This document shows, one piece after another, positions 1-10,577 of a stretch of DNA of 64,000 nucleotides. The notes beneath the pieces were generated by a model. That model was not told the DNA's origin. It made no database searches and worked only from the letters and a program-made list of their open reading frames with translations. Source of the DNA: Raffaelea ambrosiae (taxonomy: Eukaryota > Ascomycota > Sordariomycetes > Ophiostomatales > Ophiostomataceae); assembly GCA_002778195.1 (NCBI GenBank), contig PCDI01000009.1, forward strand, positions 1,142,725 to 1,206,724, read 5' to 3'. How positions within the stretch are numbered: the first letter of the stretch is position 1; each line of letters starts with the position of its first letter. The position numbers and the translations under genes are program-made.

Positions 1-1339
1 TGGGCAGCTTGTTCAGGGCGCCGACCATCGAGTACGTCGTCGACGAAGTCACGCGCACACACCAAGCCGAGCAGTAGGAGATGAAGATGGCGCCGAGGCC
101 GGAGTACACCATGCCGATAATCAGGCTGTTGCGCGACTCGATGGGGAAGTTGCGCTGCAGGTTCTCGCTCGACCAGTCCTCCAGCAGGAGGGAGAAGACG
201 ACCAGGATGGGGATACTGAGGAAGTTGTTGTAGAACATGGCTGGATACGGTTAGCAGGAGAAGGAGTAGGGACAGAGGGAGAGCAAAGAGGGAGGGTTCA
301 GAAAAGAAAGAAAAATCAAAAGAAAAAAGAGAAATCCATATCGTCACTTACTATCCTTGTCCTTAAAGTTCATCTTCTTGATGACCTTGCGCATGCCCAG
401 CAGGAACGAGGCAGAGCAGAACACGTTCAGACCCATCCAGGCGTAGCCGGCATTCAGGGTCGAGATTGCGGCCGTCGCCTCGGCCGGGTGGCTGACGCTG
501 TTAACAGCAGCCTGGATGTCGGCCCAGGCGGCAATGATGGAGCTCAGCACCATCAGACCAAAGGACAGGAGGGTCAGGGGGGTGACCTGGCCGCCGAACC
601 AGAGCACCTCGCCGTAGGCAATGACAATGATGGTCAGGTTCTTGAAGATGGTGTAGACGGGGACAGACAGGAACTGCAGGGCCTTGGCGCCCGTGTAGAT
701 CATGCCCACGAGCAGGAAGGAGATGGGGAACCCTAATTGCGAGGCGCGAAAAGACGGGACGTTAGCTCGTGTATATTGTATGATTGGGAGGGTTCGAAAG
801 GGAGGTGAAAATGGTTCGTTGACGTACAGCGCTTGGCCTTCTCGGGATCGAAAGCCGAAAGGTTCTTGATGAGGCCGACCTGCTTGCCAAAGAGAATGGC
901 CAATGTGCAGACAGTCGACTAAATGGAAGGAAAAGTTGTCAGCCATAACCAGTTCTCATGCATTCTGATGTGCACGCAACGCATGTTCCCCAAAAGGCCC
1001 CCCCAATCAAGGGAGGCTCCGAACACACACAAAGTTCGCCGAAGACAGCAAAGGAATTGTACACACCTGGATGGCAAGGTAGAGGAAGTTGAGGTTCCAT
1101 TCGCGGCCGGAGACGACGTATTTGTTGACAACAGTCATGCTGATGGACGCCAGGCAGTACGACAGGATGGACAGGCCTGGGCTGTTTTCGAGGCGGGAAA
1201 GATCGACGGGAGCGGCGCCATGGCCGGCACGCGTTGCGAGATGGCTGTTCCGGCCAATAAACGGGTCCTTCTCTGCGTAGCCATTGCCGCTGCCCTCGGG
1301 CATGCGTACGACGTAGTCCTCGTTCTTCTTGTCGGTCAT
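1..1339 (-). CDS. GMT1/VRG4: GDP-mannose transporter, Golgi (3' end cut by window edge)
   Basis: Nucleotide-sugar antiporter that carries GDP-mannose into the Golgi lumen in exchange for GMP, supplying protein and lipid mannosylation. ATG is at 1339-1337. Exons are 1339-1067, 918-828, 732-352 and 240 to beyond position 1; all borders are GT-AG and the phases join cleanly. The protein opens with a polar cytosolic tail (MTDKKNEDYVVRMPEG), then shows the family segments SMTVVNKYVVSG, KALQFLSVPVYTIFKNLTII and FYNNFLSIPILVVFSLL. The last codons in the window contain the GALNK nucleotide-sugar binding motif (GALNKLP). About 328 residues are visible; relatives have about 380, so only the last one or two membrane helices are missing. 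It lies in tandem downstream of TFB1. Identity is firm. Confidence 0.95.
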
Positions 1340-2436
1340 GGTTGCGGATTGGGTGGGAGGATGGGAGGCGTTGGTTGGGACAAGAGGATGAATGAAAATG
1401 CGTCGAGTGGAAATCGGTCCGGGAGAAAAGATCGCGGGATGGATTAAAAAAGATCGCCGGCTGGGAAGGAAGAGAACAGGCTGTTGTAACGAGTGACTGG
1501 CCCTAGAAAAAGAAATACAGAGGACGACGCCGAAGAAGGAAAGGGGGGGGGAAGAGGATTTGGTCGATTGGAGGAATGCGACCGCAAAAAAGGGGGCGTA
1601 AAGTAGATAAAAAAAAAAGAAGAGAAGAGGAACAGGAACAGGAAAAAAAAAAGAGGGATACTTCCAAGGGGGGGAGGCCGAAAAGGAGAAGAAGGAACAG
1701 AGACGGCGGCACCAAAGACGAGGCAAGAGCGCAGGAGGGAGAGGAAAAGACAACCGTCGCGAGAGTCTGCGGAACAGAGTTGGATCAAGCCCAGGAAGAA
1801 GAACCAAGGGCAAGTCGAGATCGAGATGGATACGAAGAAAAAAAAAAAGACACGGCCAGAAATTAAAGAAAATCGAGAGAGAGAAGGCAACGTAGTCGAA
1901 AAGGAGAGTGGAGAGCGCGAAAGAAGGGAGAGTCCCACTAGCGGTACCTGTGGGAGTAGTATCCGGCCAATCAGCAGCCGCAGATTGCTAGATTGCAGGC
2001 GACAAAGGGGGCTTGTGGGCACTGGATTGTGAGGCACGGGCGATAAGATACTGCACGAAACGCAGCCAAAGTGGACGCCAGACTATGGAGCGCGTCAAAT
2101 GCCGTGGCGAGCGTGGCGGAGGCGCGTTTAGGGGCTGGTGTCAGGCACAGCTACAGTGCAGGAGAAGTCCACTATTGTGGCAGTAGACAAATTACAGTGG
2201 GTGACTAGAGCGCTGCACTGATACATTTAACTACTCGGCACAAGATGTGGCACGTGATCATGGTCTCTTCATTAGACCTTCACGTACATAGTAACTATAT
2301 GTTGTGGATGTACTAGATATTCTAGGTTCTAGAGATTCTTGCTTTCTCAAATCGTAGTTGTATTTTGCAACCCTTGGCTGCCCAGGGTTCTTGCCAGGAT
2401 TCTTGCCAGGGTTCTTGCCAGAGAGCACCAGAGACG
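1340..2436. other. Intergenic: GMT1 leader and promoter, TFB1 3' flank
   Basis: No gene seen. Positions 1440-1930 are purine-rich on plus, so pyrimidine-rich on the coding minus strand, as expected of a long fungal 5' leader. A CCAATCA box lies at about 1971. A CACGTGATCA element is at about 2251. Three 12-nt repeats sit at 2387-2422, just past the TFB1 stop. Short reading frames here are low complexity. Confidence 0.6.
2387..2422. repeat. 12-nt tandem repeat, three copies
   Basis: The unit RTTCTTGCCAGR occurs three times head to tail, with differences only at the ends of the unit. It lies 15 nt downstream of the TFB1 stop, in the presumed 3' untranslated region. Confidence 0.85.
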
Positions 2437-4472
2437 TCACACCTCCACCGTCGCCTTGATGCCCTCTGCCGCCAGCGCCGTCTTGTACAGGCTCTGCGCC
2501 GTCTGCAGGCTGCGGATCGTCGGCCCCAGCAGCACGCGAACGGCCTTTTTCCCGCCGCCGATCATCTCGGGCCGCCACTTTATGCGCCTGCCCGTGCGTC
2601 CGAACAACTCGCGGATCTCCTCCTTCTTCTCCGCAATGACCTTGTTGCGCGCCTCCTCCGCCTCCTCTGCAATTGCGTCGATGCGCGCCATCGACTTGGT
2701 CAGCGACTCCACGTGGTACGCGAGCTCCTGCGCCCGGTCCGGGTCGCCCGACAGGAACGCGTTCCAGAACTGCTTGAGAAACTCCGTCGTCGTCGCGTTG
2801 GTGATGTATGCCTTTTGCGCCACGTCTGCGGGGATGCCCATCGGCGACTTCTCGTCCGAGCTGTGTCCGTAGAGCTCCGACCGTCGCTGCGAAATGGCCG
2901 CCAGAATCTGCTTCTGCGCAGCCTGTCGCGAAGCCCGCGATCCCACGTGGCCGCTCCGCTGGCCACCGCCGCCGCCCTCCTCGTCGCTCTCGCTGTCTTC
3001 GTCCACGCCGATGCCGGTGTGTAGATTGATTCCGCCGGCTCCGTCTCCTTCCAGCGTGTCGATGTCGGCCTGCACGTCAAACAGAACTTCCGACGGCACC
3101 TGCTTCTCGTACAGCTCCCGCCCTTTGGAGGTAGCTGCGTCCTGGTCGGAAAAAAACCGGTTCTGCTCACGCACGTTGAGAACAATCCGGCTTGCCTCCG
3201 GGTCGCCCTGTAGATCGCGGAGCGTGAGCTCATCTTGCGTCTCCTGGTCCACCTGCGCGCTGGTAGAGGGATCATGGTCCGAGGGCGCCACGCTCGCCAT
3301 GATCTTCTCGCTGAGGCTGTTCAACGTCCGCACGATGGGTATGTTGGAGCGCGGTCGCATTTCGACGTCCTTGCGGTTGCCGCCCTTGAACCCGCCCTGG
3401 TCCTCTTCGTTGGCTTCAAGGTCGATCATGTGCGGGACATGCGAGGAGAGGATCAGACTCGAAGCAATATTGTCGTCCGTCTCATCGTAGCGGTCGAATA
3501 GGGGGTCGGCCTGTTCGTTGTCCAGCACGCGCTCGCCGCGCAGTTTCTTGGACAGCCGACTCAGAAAGAAGCGAGACCAGAATTTCGCTTCTGGGATCCG
3601 AGGCACGTTTTCGTTGTAAATGCGCTTGACCAGGGGGTGCTGGTTGAGGATCATCTGCACTTGCTCCACGCTGATGTTGAGTTTCTGTTCACCGTCCACC
3701 ATTCGCGGCTTCACGGCAGAGAGGACGTTGTAAGCCCCCTTCTTCTGGTTGGTTTCGATGGCATGGGCCCGCAAGAGTGATGTGCGGGTTGACCAGAACT
3801 GCGCATTGAAAGTAGCATCCGATATCGAGTCTGGCTTCGATAGCTGCGCATCCATGTATGTCTGGTGGAGCGTCTTGTCTTTCTTCATCAGGGACTGCTG
3901 GAGCTCGATATCGGCCTTCAGCTGCTCATCGTCAAACCAGCGGGCACTTGCTGGCTTGGAAGCAACTGTGCTGGCAAAGGACATGGCTGCGGAGACGCCC
4001 CCTCCAGCGCCTTGGCCGCTGCTGCCATTTGTCGCCCGTGCCTGCGGCGTGCCCGCAGAAGCTGCCGGTCGTGGGATATTGGGATCATTGCTCCGGATGT
4101 CGGCCAGTATTCTCGACAGCAAATCCTTGATGGCATTTGCTTCGTCTCGGGCATCAGTTGGGGAGTTGAAGTGGAAGAGGAACGTCGCGGGTTCGGCATC
4201 GGTGGCAGCCGTCTTCGCAAAGATCTTCAGCATCACCTTGGCTGCGGTGTCGGGCGTCTGTTGCAAATCTGGTATTTCTGTTAGCAGCGGCAAAGCCACA
4301 AGAGCCACGGCTTCATAGCTCCCATGGGTAGCTTACTGGTGATGTTGGCGGTCAACAGCGTCACCGCCGCACCCCCCGCAGACGGAGTCCATGTCAGCCG
4401 GGACTGGTCATCGGATACCGCAAGGATCCCATCTTTCTTCTTGTACGCCGCCTTTCCTGTCGGCGTGGCCAT
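2437..4472 (-). CDS. TFB1: TFIIH core subunit Tfb1 (p62 homologue)
   Basis: Subunit of the general transcription and nucleotide-excision-repair factor TFIIH in the nucleus. Exon 1 is 4472-4337 and exon 2 is 4268-2437, giving 655 residues, close to the usual 600-680. The N-terminal PH/PTH domain starts at AYKKKDGILAVSDDQ and continues across the intron as ANITNLQQTPDTAAKVMLK, which proves the junction. Two BSD domains follow; the second carries the signature FWSRFFLSRLSKKLRGE. The C-terminal third is helical and ends in the Tfb1 region that packs against other TFIIH subunits. The 68-nt intron lies inside the PH domain. No defects were seen. Confidence 0.93.
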
Positions 4473-5727
4473 CCTGCGGCGTCGTTTCGAGTGTGCCTCT
4501 TATGCTCCCAGAAACAGCCGTTGCAACATCGGGCGGCCTAGTCTTCCGCACCTTGTCAGGCGGCGAGAATCGGATGTCGCACAGGCACAGCAGATGTGTT
4601 TCAGTTCCGGTAGTCCATGTGAGTGGCATGAACAAGAGCTTTTCTGCTCTGCTGGCCCTCCCTTGGATCTGTGCTCGTGGTGTGCGTTTCAGCGTCGAAG
4701 CCGCATGCTTTTTTTTTTGCTAGGCACCGTCTCCTCAAAGCTATGACATGCTATGCACCAAGGGATTTTAGTGGGGAGCTTCGGTCGATAGCGCACAGTA
4801 TGGTTATGTAAGCGCATATCCTGCCATGGGAATACTACGAGTATGTACCATCATGTCTCAGCACTGTCAATTCTCGGTGAATCGTCTGTGCAGGCGCATA
4901 GATTCCGGACTCGAAAGGCTACGGTATTGGTGTCCGGTTGCCATTCAGGATGTTTGACGTGGGATCAAGTCTCACTGGCAATGTTGCCTACCCAGGGAAT
5001 CTCCCTTGATATCCATAGGTTGACAGGCCAAGCGTCTTAGTCTCTGCTTGTCATAGCTTGGTACCGCTTTCTACTTTGTGCAGGCGCACCGTTGAAAGAG
5101 TGTATTTCTATTTTCCTATGTTTTGACGCATTCACACACAAGTTTATTTCTGTTGTTCCTTCTTTCTGCATTCATCCTCCTGCAGGTCGGAGACAATCCT
5201 CCTGGCCCGGTTCAGAGGTGTCGAGCTAAGCCCATATTAGGAGAAGCTATTGACGAAGCATCGATCCTGGAGAATGCCGCAGTGATGCTGGCACAGTATT
5301 TCGATGGAGCTTCGCCCGTCTCCGTTGGTGGATAGACGCTCTACCATGAACGTGCGCACGATGCTTGTTGGTCTCTGGCTCGGCGCTTCACGAGATCGAG
5401 AGATCAAGATAGGCTGAAGCCACCGCCAGCTAGCACACCGTCTTTGCCACCGTCCCAACGACAATTTCTTGTGCGTTGCAGAGCCACTTGGCGCGTCGAA
5501 AGGGTACTGTCTCAGCGGAATACGGGCCAGCCGGCTTCCATCGTGTACGAATGGTTACGAGGACCTAATCATACACCGGATACCAGTCTAATTTTGCTGT
5601 TTGATTGGCACCTATTGGGACACGTTGGGCAAAGAGTTATGTAAGAGGCGATTCTCCTCGTTGGTGTCTCTTGAAAGCGCACACGGCAGTGCCGATTCCA
5701 AAGACCTCGGTTAGAGCTCCCGGCAGG

Positions 5728-5734
5728 CCAATCA
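5728..5734 (+). promoter_or_regulatory. CCAAT box upstream of KGD1
   Basis: CCAATCA about 710 nt before the KGD1 start. In fungi the HAP/CBC complex binds CCAAT, and in yeast KGD1 is a HAP target. The surrounding GGCCAATCAGCAG is repeated exactly at about 1969, upstream of GMT1. Function is inferred. Confidence 0.4.
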
Positions 5735-6003
5735 GCAGGCGGAAAATTGATACCAATGCCCGAAAATCCCGTCGTGCCAGTGGGTTTCCTCCCAAAACAC
5801 AGTTAAGGCGGTGCCAGGGGCACTACGACTGCTCCATTTTCACGCATGGGACTAGCAGATCCTTCCGCGAGACCCGCCCCAGCGCTGGACCTGGAGCGGC
5901 CGCCGACGGTTCAGGAAGCTTGAAAGACGGCCAGAGGGCGCCACAAAGGCACCCCAGGGCACCCCAGGGCCCCAGAGACACCTCCATTGCGGTTGCATTG
6001 CAG

Positions 6004-6086
6004 TCACGTGGAGGGCGCAGCTGGACCCGGATGTGACCAAACATGCAAAGGCGCTGACTAACTTGCCGGGTTGGGCCTGCACGTGA
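6004..6086 (+). promoter_or_regulatory. Two CACGTG E-boxes upstream of KGD1
   Basis: TCACGTG at 6004-6010 and CACGTGA at 6080-6086, 75 nt apart and about 350-430 nt before the KGD1 ATG. CACGTG is the core for fungal bHLH factors such as Cbf1. The pairing suggests a real element, but nothing in the sequence identifies the factor. Confidence 0.4.
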
Positions 6087-6438
6087 CGCGGACGATAGCT
6101 TGGACCCCAAGGTACCTGCTCTCTCATTGACACTTTTCAGGGATCTGTTTTATTTATTTTTTTGCTCGTTTTATTTATTTCCCCTTCTCCATCTTCCCCT
6201 TCCCTTCCGTCCTCCATTCGCTTCATACGCTTTTTTTTTCCCTCCTCCGTTCTGGCGTCTCCCCCGACCCTTCCATCTCATCGTCTCCAGCTCCCGGTCC
6301 TCTCCTCACTCCTTTTTTTTTCCCTGTCCCAGCTCGATTGGCGAGCCCATCTGTTGTTTGCCGGACCGTTGGAAGAGCTTACAGCCGGAAAAGCCGCAAA
6401 TTGCGCATTTTCTTCGACACATCCTCCCAATTCCCACA

Positions 6439-9400
6439 ATGCTGCGGCGGTCAATGTGCAAGGCCAGCGGCCTGACGCTGGCCCGCGCCGCGTCGAGCCC
6501 GAGCCGGTCGTTCTGCTCCAAGGCTCTGTCGGCGGCGCGGCCGGCCACGACGGCGCTGGCGGCCAGCCGGAGACCGCTGGCGCTGGCGACGTACCAAAAA
6601 CGCTACGCCAGCGCGACGTTCTCGGCGCCGGATCCGAACGACAACTTCCTGACGGGCAACACAGCCAACTACATTGACGAGATGTACCTGCAGTGGAAAA
6701 AGGACCCCACGAGCGTGCACGTGTCGTGGCAGGTGTACTTCAAGAACGTCGAGAGCGGCGACATGCCCATCTCGAAGGCGTTCATTCCGCCGCCGTCGCT
6801 GGTGTCGGGTGCCAGCGCCGGGGTGCCGAACCTGGCGGCCGGTGCCGGCATTGGCCTCGCCGAGGGCTCGGACGTGACGAAGCATCTCAAGGTGCAGCTC
6901 CTGGTGCGCGCGTACCAGGCCCGCGGCCACCTCAAGGCCAAGATCGACCCGCTCGGCATCCGCAACGAGTCCAACGTCGGCTTCGGCAACATCCACCCCA
7001 AGGAGCTCACGCTGGAGCACTACGACTTCACGGAGAAGGACCTCGACACCGAGTACACGCTGGGCCCCGGCATCCTGCCGCGGTTCATCACGGAGACGCG
7101 CCAGAAGATGACGCTGCGCGACATTGTGGCCGCGTGCGAGAAGATCTACTGCGGCTCGTACGGCGTGGAGTTCATCCACATCCCCGACCGCGAGAAGTGC
7201 GACTGGCTGCGCGAGCGCGTCGAGGTGCCGCAGCCCTTCAAGTTCTCCATCGACGAGAAGCGCCGCATCCTGGACCGCCTCATCTGGAGCTCGAGCTTCG
7301 AGTCGTTCCTGTCGACCAAGTACCCCAACGACAAGCGCTTCGGCCTCGAGGGCTGCGAGACGCTGGTGCCCGGCATGAAGGCGCTGATCGACCGCAGCGT
7401 CGACTACGGCGTCAAGGACATTGTCATCGGCATGCCGCACCGCGGCCGGCTCAACGTGCTGAGCAACGTCGTGCGCAAGCCGAACGAGTCCATCTTCAGC
7501 GAGTTCGCCGGTACGGCCGGTGCCGAGGACGAGGGCTCCGGCGACGTCAAGTACCATCTGGGCATGAACTTTGAGCGGCCCACGCCGTCGGGCAAGCGCG
7601 TGCAGCTGTCGCTGGTGGCCAACCCGTCCCACCTGGAGGCCGAGGACCCCGTGGTGCTGGGCAAGACGCGCGCCATCCAGCACTACAACAACGACGAGGC
7701 CGCCCACGACACGGCCATGTCGGTGCTGCTGCACGGCGACGCCGCCTTTGCGGCCCAGGGCGTGGTGTACGAGTGCCTGGGCTTCCACTCGCTGCCGGCC
7801 TTCTCGACCGGCGGCACCATCCACCTGGTGGCCAACAACCAGATCGGCTTCACCACCGACCCGCGCTTTGCCCGGTCGACGCCGTACTGCACGGACATTG
7901 CCAAGGCCATCGACGCGCCCGTGTTCCACGTCAACGCCGACGACGTCGAGGCGGTCAACTACGTGTGCCAGCTGGCGTCGGACTGGCGCGCCGAGTTCAA
8001 GCAGGACGTCATCATCGACCTGGTGTGCTACCGCAAGCACGGCCACAACGAGACGGACCAGCCGTCGTTCACGCAGCCGCTGATGTACAAGAAGATCAAC
8101 GCCAAGCAGCCGCAGATCGACATCTACGTCGACAAGCTGCTCCAGGAGGGCACCTTCACCAAGGAGGACATTGAGGAGCACAAGCAGTGGGTGTGGAAGA
8201 TGCTGGAGGACAGCTTCAGCAAGTCCAAGGAGTACCAGCCCACCTCCAAGGAGTGGACCACGTCCGCGTGGAACGGCTTCAAGTCGCCCAAGGAGCTGGC
8301 CACCGAGATCCTGCCGCACAACCCCACCGGCGTCGACCAGGCCCTGCTGGAGCACATCGGCGCCGTGATTGGCAGCGCGCCCGAGGGCTTCACGCTGCAC
8401 CGCAACCTGAAGCGCATCCTGAACGCGCGGTCCAAGTCGGTGCTGGAGGGCAAGAACATCGACTGGTCGACGGCCGAGGCGCTGGCGTTTGGCACCCTGG
8501 TGACCGAGGGCCACCACGTGCGCGTGTCGGGCCAGGACGTCGAGCGCGGCACCTTCTCGCAGCGCCACTCCGTCTTCCACGACCAGGAGAACGAGGACAC
8601 GTACACGCCGCTGCAGCACATCAGCGAGGACCAGGGCAAGTTTGTCATCTCCAACTCGTCGCTGAGCGAGTTTGGCGCCCTGGGCTTCGAGTACGGCTAC
8701 TCGCTGACCTCGCCCAACGCGCTGGTGCAGTGGGAGGCGCAGTTTGGCGACTTTGCCAACAACGCGCAGTGCATCTTTGACCAGTTCATCGCCTCCGGCG
8801 AGATGAAGTGGATGCAGCGCACCGGTCTGGTGGTGTCGCTGCCGCACGGCTACGACGGCCAGGGCCCGGAGCACTCGTCCGGCCGTCTGGAGCGCTATCT
8901 GCAGCTCTGCAACGAGGACCCGCGCGAGTTCCCGTCGGCCGACAAGCTGGACCGCCAGCACCAGGACTGCAACATGCAGATTGCGTACTGCACGACGCCG
9001 TCCAACCTGTTCCACATTCTGCGCCGCCAGATGAACCGGCAATTCCGGAAACGTGGGTTTTTTTTTTTTTTTTCGTTTTTGTCGTCTATCTACCCGTCTT
9101 GGGGCGATTTTGCTAACCTGTTTTTCGCAGCCCTGATCAACTTCTTCTCCAAGTCTCTGCTGCGCCATCCCCTTGCGCGGTCCAACATTGAGGAGTTCAC
9201 GGGCGATTCGCAGTTCCAGTGGATCATCCCCGACCCGGCACACGAGCTGGGCACGGTGAAGGCGCCGTCGGAGGTGTCGCGGGTGATTCTGTGCACGGGT
9301 CAGGTGTACGCGGCGCTGCACAAGTACCGCGCGGAGAACAACATTGACGACGTGGCGATTACGCGGGTGGAGCAGCTGCACCCGTTCCCGTGGCAGCAGC

Positions 9401-9672
9401 TCAAGGAGAACCTCGACGCGTACCCCAACGCCGACACGATTGTGTGGGCACAGGAGGAGCCGCTGAACGCGGGTGCGTGGACCTTTACGCAGCCGCGCAT
9501 TGAGACGATCCTGAACCAGACGGAGTACCACGACCACAAGCACGTCATGTACGCCGGCCGCAACCCGAGCGCGTCGGTGGCTACGGGCACCAAGTCGGCG
9601 CACAACAAGGAGGAGCACGATCTGCTGGAGATGGCCTTTACGGTGAAGCAGGACAAGCTCAAGGGCGAGTAA
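6439..9672 (+). CDS. KGD1: 2-oxoglutarate dehydrogenase E1 component, mitochondrial
   Basis: Thiamine-diphosphate-dependent E1 subunit of the 2-oxoglutarate dehydrogenase complex of the citric acid cycle; it decarboxylates 2-oxoglutarate and passes succinyl to E2. Exons 6439-9052 and 9131-9672 encode 1051 residues (yeast Kgd1 has 1014). The first 60 residues are Arg/Ser/Ala-rich with no acids early on, a mitochondrial presequence. Family blocks follow in order: NYIDEMYLQWKKDP, GMPHRGRLNVLSNV, NNQIGFTTDPR, KHGHNETDQPSFTQPLMYK, HGYDGQGPEHSSGRLERY and VEQLHPFPW. The ATG at 6439 was chosen because the frame upstream, although open to 6100, runs through pyrimidine-rich leader. The 78-nt intron is a multiple of three without a stop. 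Codon use is strongly C/G-ending, typical of high expression. Confidence 0.97.
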   Translation: MLRRSMCKASGLTLARAASSPSRSFCSKALSAARPATTALAASRRPLALATYQKRYASATFSAPDPNDNFLTGNTANYIDEMYLQWKKDPTSVHVSWQVYFKNVESGDMPISKAFIPPPSLVSGASAGVPNLAAGAGIGLAEGSDVTKHLKVQLLVRAYQARGHLKAKIDPLGIRNESNVGFGNIHPKELTLEHYDFTEKDLDTEYTLGPGILPRFITETRQKMTLRDIVAACEKIYCGSYGVEFIHIPDREKCDWLRERVEVPQPFKFSIDEKRRILDRLIWSSSFESFLSTKYPNDKRFGLEGCETLVPGMKALIDRSVDYGVKDIVIGMPHRGRLNVLSNVVRKPNESIFSEFAGTAGAEDEGSGDVKYHLGMNFERPTPSGKRVQLSLVANPSHLEAEDPVVLGKTRAIQHYNNDEAAHDTAMSVLLHGDAAFAAQGVVYECLGFHSLPAFSTGGTIHLVANNQIGFTTDPRFARSTPYCTDIAKAIDAPVFHVNADDVEAVNYVCQLASDWRAEFKQDVIIDLVCYRKHGHNETDQPSFTQPLMYKKINAKQPQIDIYVDKLLQEGTFTKEDIEEHKQWVWKMLEDSFSKSKEYQPTSKEWTTSAWNGFKSPKELATEILPHNPTGVDQALLEHIGAVIGSAPEGFTLHRNLKRILNARSKSVLEGKNIDWSTAEALAFGTLVTEGHHVRVSGQDVERGTFSQRHSVFHDQENEDTYTPLQHISEDQGKFVISNSSLSEFGALGFEYGYSLTSPNALVQWEAQFGDFANNAQCIFDQFIASGEMKWMQRTGLVVSLPHGYDGQGPEHSSGRLERYLQLCNEDPREFPSADKLDRQHQDCNMQIAYCTTPSNLFHILRRQMNRQFRKRGFFFFFSFLSSIYPSWGDFANLFFAALINFFSKSLLRHPLARSNIEEFTGDSQFQWIIPDPAHELGTVKAPSEVSRVILCTGQVYAALHKYRAENNIDDVAITRVEQLHPFPWQQLKENLDAYPNADTIVWAQEEPLNAGAWTFTQPRIETILNQTEYHDHKHVMYAGRNPSASVATGTKSAHNKEEHDLLEMAFTVKQDKLKGE

Positions 9673-10577
9673 AGAGGCGGAATGAGGTGCAGGAGAGCCG
9701 TCTGCAGTCTGGCAAGGTGTGGCTCCGGGCTAGACCAGAGGAGGATGCAGAAGGGTGAGAGGGGAGGAGGGGTCCATTCATGCAGGGAGTGATAGACCAA
9801 GGACTGACCAAAGGCTTGGATTCTCCAGAAAGTGATAGCTGAAGATTTCGGCCAGTAACCGGGAATGTTGCTCTTTGTTCTTTTCTCTCTTTTTTCTTTG
9901 ATAATCCGCTATGCTGTTGTTGTATTTTTTTTCATTTTGTTATGCATCCCGATTTTCTTTTTTTTTTCTCTTTTTTTGGTCCTTTCCTTACTCGCTGTGT
10001 TTGGCTCCCATTGTCTTTATTGTGCTTGTCTATCTAGCTGTCTGTCTTTTGCCGTCTCTTTTTCAGTATTGTTTTTCTTTCTGGAAGACGAAGAAAACAA
10101 AGAAAAACGGAAGACGGGGAAGAAGTAACTAGAAGACAGCTCGCTGTATAAGTAGTGTGGTATGAAATCAAAGACGCAAGCACCAAAATAGCAACGTGGC
10201 TATGAAAAGTACAAATGTTGCCCTGGGTCTAAGCCAGAGGCTTGCAACTTGTGGTAATGGGCAGTCTTGCTCGTGTGGGGTTTTACGTATCTGATGGATA
10301 CAAGTAGGCTTGAATAGACTGTATGGCCTGAATAGACTTGAACAGGCTTGTGTGACTTGCATCCGATTTGTGTCTATCCTGGTGCTTTGGTGTTCTTGAG
10401 TACTTGAATCTTTGAATTTGTCTGTCTGGATTTCTTTAGATTTTCGTGTCTTTATTTCTTTGTTTTATTTTCTGATTGGTTTGAATTTATTTGAATTTCT
10501 CCGCAATGCTTGCTCATATAAACTTTTTTTGTCAGTTTCGTTTTGGTTTCGTTTCCCTTGTCTTTTCTCGATAGCCC
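9673..10577. other. Convergent 3' regions of KGD1 and CIA1
   Basis: T-rich tracts at 9860-10080 and 10400-10560 look like 3' untranslated and polyadenylation regions of the two converging genes. I see no gene. Confidence 0.6.

Larger units (their letters stand above)
4473..6438. other. Divergent promoter region of TFB1 and KGD1
   Basis: No convincing gene in about 2 kb. The right part (6130-6430) is a C/T-rich leader of KGD1. CCAAT and CACGTG elements are listed separately. A reading frame at 5605-6036 has no recognisable domain and is probably chance. Confidence 0.55.

Noticed and set aside
6100..6438. 113-codon N-terminal extension of KGD1 from an upstream in-frame ATG
   Set aside because: It translates pyrimidine-rich leader into Phe/Leu/Pro/Ser runs, and the ATG at 6439 already gives a normal mitochondrial presequence.
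6451..9618. 1055-codon open frame antisense to KGD1
   Set aside because: It mirrors the strongly C/G-ending codons of KGD1, is Leu/Val/Arg-rich without domains, and even reads across the KGD1 intron. A codon-bias shadow.
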